Below, in pieces: positions 61,435 to 64,000 of a stretch of DNA of 64,000 nt. Origin of the DNA: Nocardia anocheti. Lineage in GTDB: Bacteria > Actinomycetota > Actinomycetes > Mycobacteriales > Mycobacteriaceae. The stretch's first letter is position 1. The number at the start of each line of letters is the position of its first letter. The notes beneath the pieces are model-generated. The model had not been told where the DNA came from. It ran no database searches and saw only the letters and a program-made list of their open reading frames with translations. The translations under genes and the position numbers were made by a program. The DNA is taken from assembly GCF_029675105.1 (NCBI RefSeq), contig NZ_JAQQFV010000006.1, positions 248,001-312,000 of the forward strand. Reading direction: 5' to 3'.

Positions 61435-64000
61435 GTGGCAGGCAAGGCCCGCGTGCACGAGTTGGCAAAAGAGCTCGGTGTCACGTCCAAAGAACTACTC
61501 GCGAAGCTCAAGGAGCAAGGCGAGTTCGTGAAGTCGGCGTCCTCGACGGTGGAAGCACCCGTCGCCCGTCGTCTGCGCGAATCGCTCGCGTCGAAGTCCG
61601 CTCCGGCGACCGACGCGAAGCCCGCGGCCCGTCCCGGTCCGTCGCAGGCGGCCCGTCCGGGCGCCAAGCCCACCCCGGGTGGCCCCCGTCCGGGTCCGCG
61701 TCCGGCCCCGGCGGCTCCCGCCGCGGCGGCGACCCCGGCTCCGGCCGCCCCGGCCCCCGCGGCCGAGGTCAAGCCCGCTCCGGCCAAGCCCACCCCGGCG
61801 GCCGCGCAGTCGGCTCCGGCCAAGCCCGCCGGTGCCCCGGCGCCCGGTCCGCGTCCGGCGCCCGGCGCCCCGCGTCCGGGTCAGCCGCAGGCCCAGCGTC
61901 CCGGCGCGCCCGCTCCGGGCGCCCCGGCGCCGCGCCCGGCCGGTCCCGGCCCCAAGCCCGGTCCGAAGACCCCTCGGGTCGGCAACAACCCGTTCAGCTC
62001 CGCACCGGATCGTGATCGTCCGGCGCCGCGTCCCGCCCCGCAGGGTGGCCCGCGTCCGACCCCGGGTCAGGGCGGTCCCCGTCCGGCTCCGGGTCAGGGT
62101 GGCCCCCGTCCGGCTCCCGGTCAGGGCGGTCCCCGCCCCGGTCAGGGCCAGGGTGGTCCGCGTCCGGCCGCCGCGCAGGGCGGTGCCCCGCGTCCCGGTG
62201 GGCCGCGTCCGACCCCGGGTTCGATGCCTCCGCGTCCGAACCCCGGTGCCATGCCCGCGCGTTCCGCGCGTCCGGGTCCGGCGGCCGGTGGCCGTCCGGG
62301 TCGTCCGGGCGGTGCGCCCGGTGCCGGTCGTCCCGGTGGCGGCGGTGGCGGCTACCGCGGTGGCGGTGGCGGTGCCCCCGGTGCCGGTCAGGGTGCCGGT
62401 GCGCCCGCGGCCGGTGGTTTCCGTGGTCGTCCCGGTGGCGGCGGTGGTCGTCCGGGTGGTCCCGGTGGCCGTGGTGGCGCGGCAGGCGCGTTCGGTCGTC
62501 CCGGTGGCGCTCCGCGTCGTGGCCGTAAGTCGAAGCGGGCCAAGCGCGCCGAGTACGAGAACATGCAGGCGCCCGCCGTCGGTGGCGTGCGGCTGCCGCG
62601 CGGTAACGGCGAGATCATCCGGCTCGCCCGTGGCGCCTCGCTGTCGGACTTCGCCGAGAAGATCGACGCGAACCCCGCTGCGCTTGTGCAGGCGCTGTTC
62701 AACCTCGGTGAGATGGTCACCGCGACCCAGTCGGTCAACGACGAGACCCTCGAGCTGCTCGGCAGCGAGATGAACTACGTCGTGCACGTGGTCAGCCCCG
62801 AGGACGAGGACCGTGAGCTGCTGGAGTCCTTCGACCTCACCTACGGCGAGGACGCGGGCACCGAGGAAGACCTCGAGCAGCGTCCGCCGGTCGTGACCGT
62901 GATGGGTCACGTCGACCACGGTAAGACCCGACTGCTGGACACGATCCGCAAGGCCAACGTCCGCGAGGGCGAGGCCGGTGGCATCACCCAGCACATCGGT
63001 GCCTACCAGGTGCTGACGAACCTCAACGACGAAGAGCGCCTGATCACCTTCATCGACACCCCGGGTCACGAGGCGTTCACCGCCATGCGTGCCCGTGGCG
63101 CGAAGGCCACCGACATCGCGATCCTCGTGGTCGCGGCCGACGACGGCGTCATGCCGCAGACGGTGGAAGCGATCAACCACGCCCAGGCGGCCGACGTGCC
63201 GATCGTGGTCGCGGTCAACAAGATCGACAAGGAAGGCGCCAACCCGGACAAGATCCGGCAGCAGCTGACCGAGTACGGCCTGGTGACCGAGGAATACGGT
63301 GGCGACACCATGTTCGTCGACATCTCGGCCAAGCAGGGCACCAATATCGACGCGCTGCTGGAAGCGGTCCTGCTGACCGCCGACGCCTCGCTCGACCTGC
63401 GGGCCAACCCGGACATGGACGCCCAGGGTGTCGCCATCGAGGCGCACCTCGACCGCGGCCGTGGCCCGGTGGCCACCGTGCTCATCCAGCGCGGCACGCT
63501 GCACGTCGGCGACTCGATCGTGGCGGGCGACGCCTACGGTCGCGTGCGCCGCATGGTTGACGAGCACGGCGAGGACGTCCACGCGGCGTCGCCGTCGCGC
63601 CCGGTGCAGGTCATCGGTTTCACCTCGGTGCCCGGCGCCGGTGACAACCTGATCGTGGTCGAGGAAGACCGCATCGCCCGTCAGATCGCCGATCGCCGCA
63701 ACGCTCGCAAGCGCAACGCCCTGGCCGCGCGCAGCCGCAAGCGGATCAGCCTGGAAGATCTGGATGCCGCCCTGAAGGAGACTTCGGAGCTCAACCTGAT
63801 CCTCAAGGGCGACAACTCCGGTACCGTCGAGGCCCTCGAAGAGGCCCTGCTCGGCATCGAGATCGACGACGAGGTGCGTCTGCGCGTCATCGACCGCGGT
63901 GTCGGTGGCGTCACCGAGACCAACGTCAACCTGGCGTCGGCCTCGAACGCGATCATCATCGGCTTCAACGTCCGCGCGGAGGGCAAGGCCACCGAGCTGG
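61435..64000 (+). CDS. infB: Translation initiation factor IF-2 (3' end outside window)
   Basis: At least 855 residues from GTG 61435 after GAGGAGAG. The N-terminal helix-turn domain ARVHELAKELGVTSKELLAKLKEQGEFVKSA is followed by about 300 residues rich in Pro, Gly, Ala and Arg (61600-62530), including a nine-residue GGPRPAPGQ-type repeat. The GTPase has G1 GHVDHGKT, G2 GGITQHIGAYQV, G3 DTPGHEAFTAMRARG and G4 NKIDK. The frame is open to the window end. Confidence 0.97.
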   Translation, partial: MAGKARVHELAKELGVTSKELLAKLKEQGEFVKSASSTVEAPVARRLRESLASKSAPATDAKPAARPGPSQAARPGAKPTPGGPRPGPRPAPAAPAAAATPAPAAPAPAAEVKPAPAKPTPAAAQSAPAKPAGAPAPGPRPAPGAPRPGQPQAQRPGAPAPGAPAPRPAGPGPKPGPKTPRVGNNPFSSAPDRDRPAPRPAPQGGPRPTPGQGGPRPAPGQGGPRPAPGQGGPRPGQGQGGPRPAAAQGGAPRPGGPRPTPGSMPPRPNPGAMPARSARPGPAAGGRPGRPGGAPGAGRPGGGGGGYRGGGGGAPGAGQGAGAPAAGGFRGRPGGGGGRPGGPGGRGGAAGAFGRPGGAPRRGRKSKRAKRAEYENMQAPAVGGVRLPRGNGEIIRLARGASLSDFAEKIDANPAALVQALFNLGEMVTATQSVNDETLELLGSEMNYVVHVVSPEDEDRELLESFDLTYGEDAGTEEDLEQRPPVVTVMGHVDHGKTRLLDTIRKANVREGEAGGITQHIGAYQVLTNLNDEERLITFIDTPGHEAFTAMRARGAKATDIAILVVAADDGVMPQTVEAINHAQAADVPIVVAVNKIDKEGANPDKIRQQLTEYGLVTEEYGGDTMFVDISAKQGTNIDALLEAVLLTADASLDLRANPDMDAQGVAIEAHLDRGRGPVATVLIQRGTLHVGDSIVAGDAYGRVRRMVDEHGEDVHAASPSRPVQVIGFTSVPGAGDNLIVVEEDRIARQIADRRNARKRNALAARSRKRISLEDLDAALKETSELNLILKGDNSGTVEALEEALLGIEIDDEVRLRVIDRGVGGVTETNVNLASASNAIIIGFNVRAEGKATEL

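Overview
The window is high-GC (about 70%) DNA from a mycolata-type actinobacterium, most likely Nocardia or a close relative. The evidence is the frequent GTG starts, the many leaderless genes with a TANNNT box 6-8 nt before the start codon, and a gene backbone in the same order as the Mycobacterium tuberculosis segment from mapB to infB: map, mqo, GNAT, Mg-chelatase-like, cobO, cobB, cysG, efpA, proS, two small alanine-rich genes, rimP, nusA, ylxR, infB. Blocks of accessory genes sit between these backbone genes.

Layout. 1-6720 is an aminophosphonate uptake and breakdown locus: a GntR/UTRA regulator (cut by the window edge), two palindromic operators, an FAD amine oxidase, a phosphonatase-like HAD enzyme and a four-gene ABC importer. 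6773-9153 holds three poorly characterised genes. 9218-18603 resembles part of a Calvin-cycle regulon: class I fructose bisphosphatase, a CbbY-like phosphatase, transketolase, a NarL-type two-component system, class I aldolase and an FdhF-type molybdopterin oxidoreductase. It lacks RuBisCO and phosphoribulokinase, and three of its promoter regions share a CTCACCCG motif. 18617-30354 is housekeeping and cobalamin synthesis (map, cobQ, mqo, Mg-chelatase-like, cobO, cobB, cobE-like).

30397-32346 encodes a bacterial Ro60 protein (Rsr) preceded by two tandem Y-RNA-like noncoding RNAs. They share an identical internal loop enclosed by stems that differ in sequence but keep pairing. The first RNA carries a complete circularly permuted tRNA-like module. 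32436-42731 has a lipocalin-like/kinase-like pair, a DoxX-like membrane protein, cysG, an EfpA-type exporter, a DJ-1/LysR divergon, an F420/flavin oxidoreductase, an HD hydrolase and a LysE exporter.

42820-43895 contains two more permuted tRNA-like RNAs on the minus strand, with no rsr nearby, next to a DUF7873-type gene and a 5'-truncated VOC gene. 44334-52392 holds a TetR-controlled heterodimeric ABC transporter, yaaA and an ectoine-type importer (ehuBCDA). 52613 to the end is proS, a duplicated-domain protein, an acyl-CoA dehydrogenase, a DUF4439/lipoprotein pair and the rimP-nusA-ylxR-infB operon, with infB cut by the window end. The most interesting content is the set of four tRNA-mimicking RNAs. 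No ordinary tRNA, rRNA, IS element or CRISPR array was seen.
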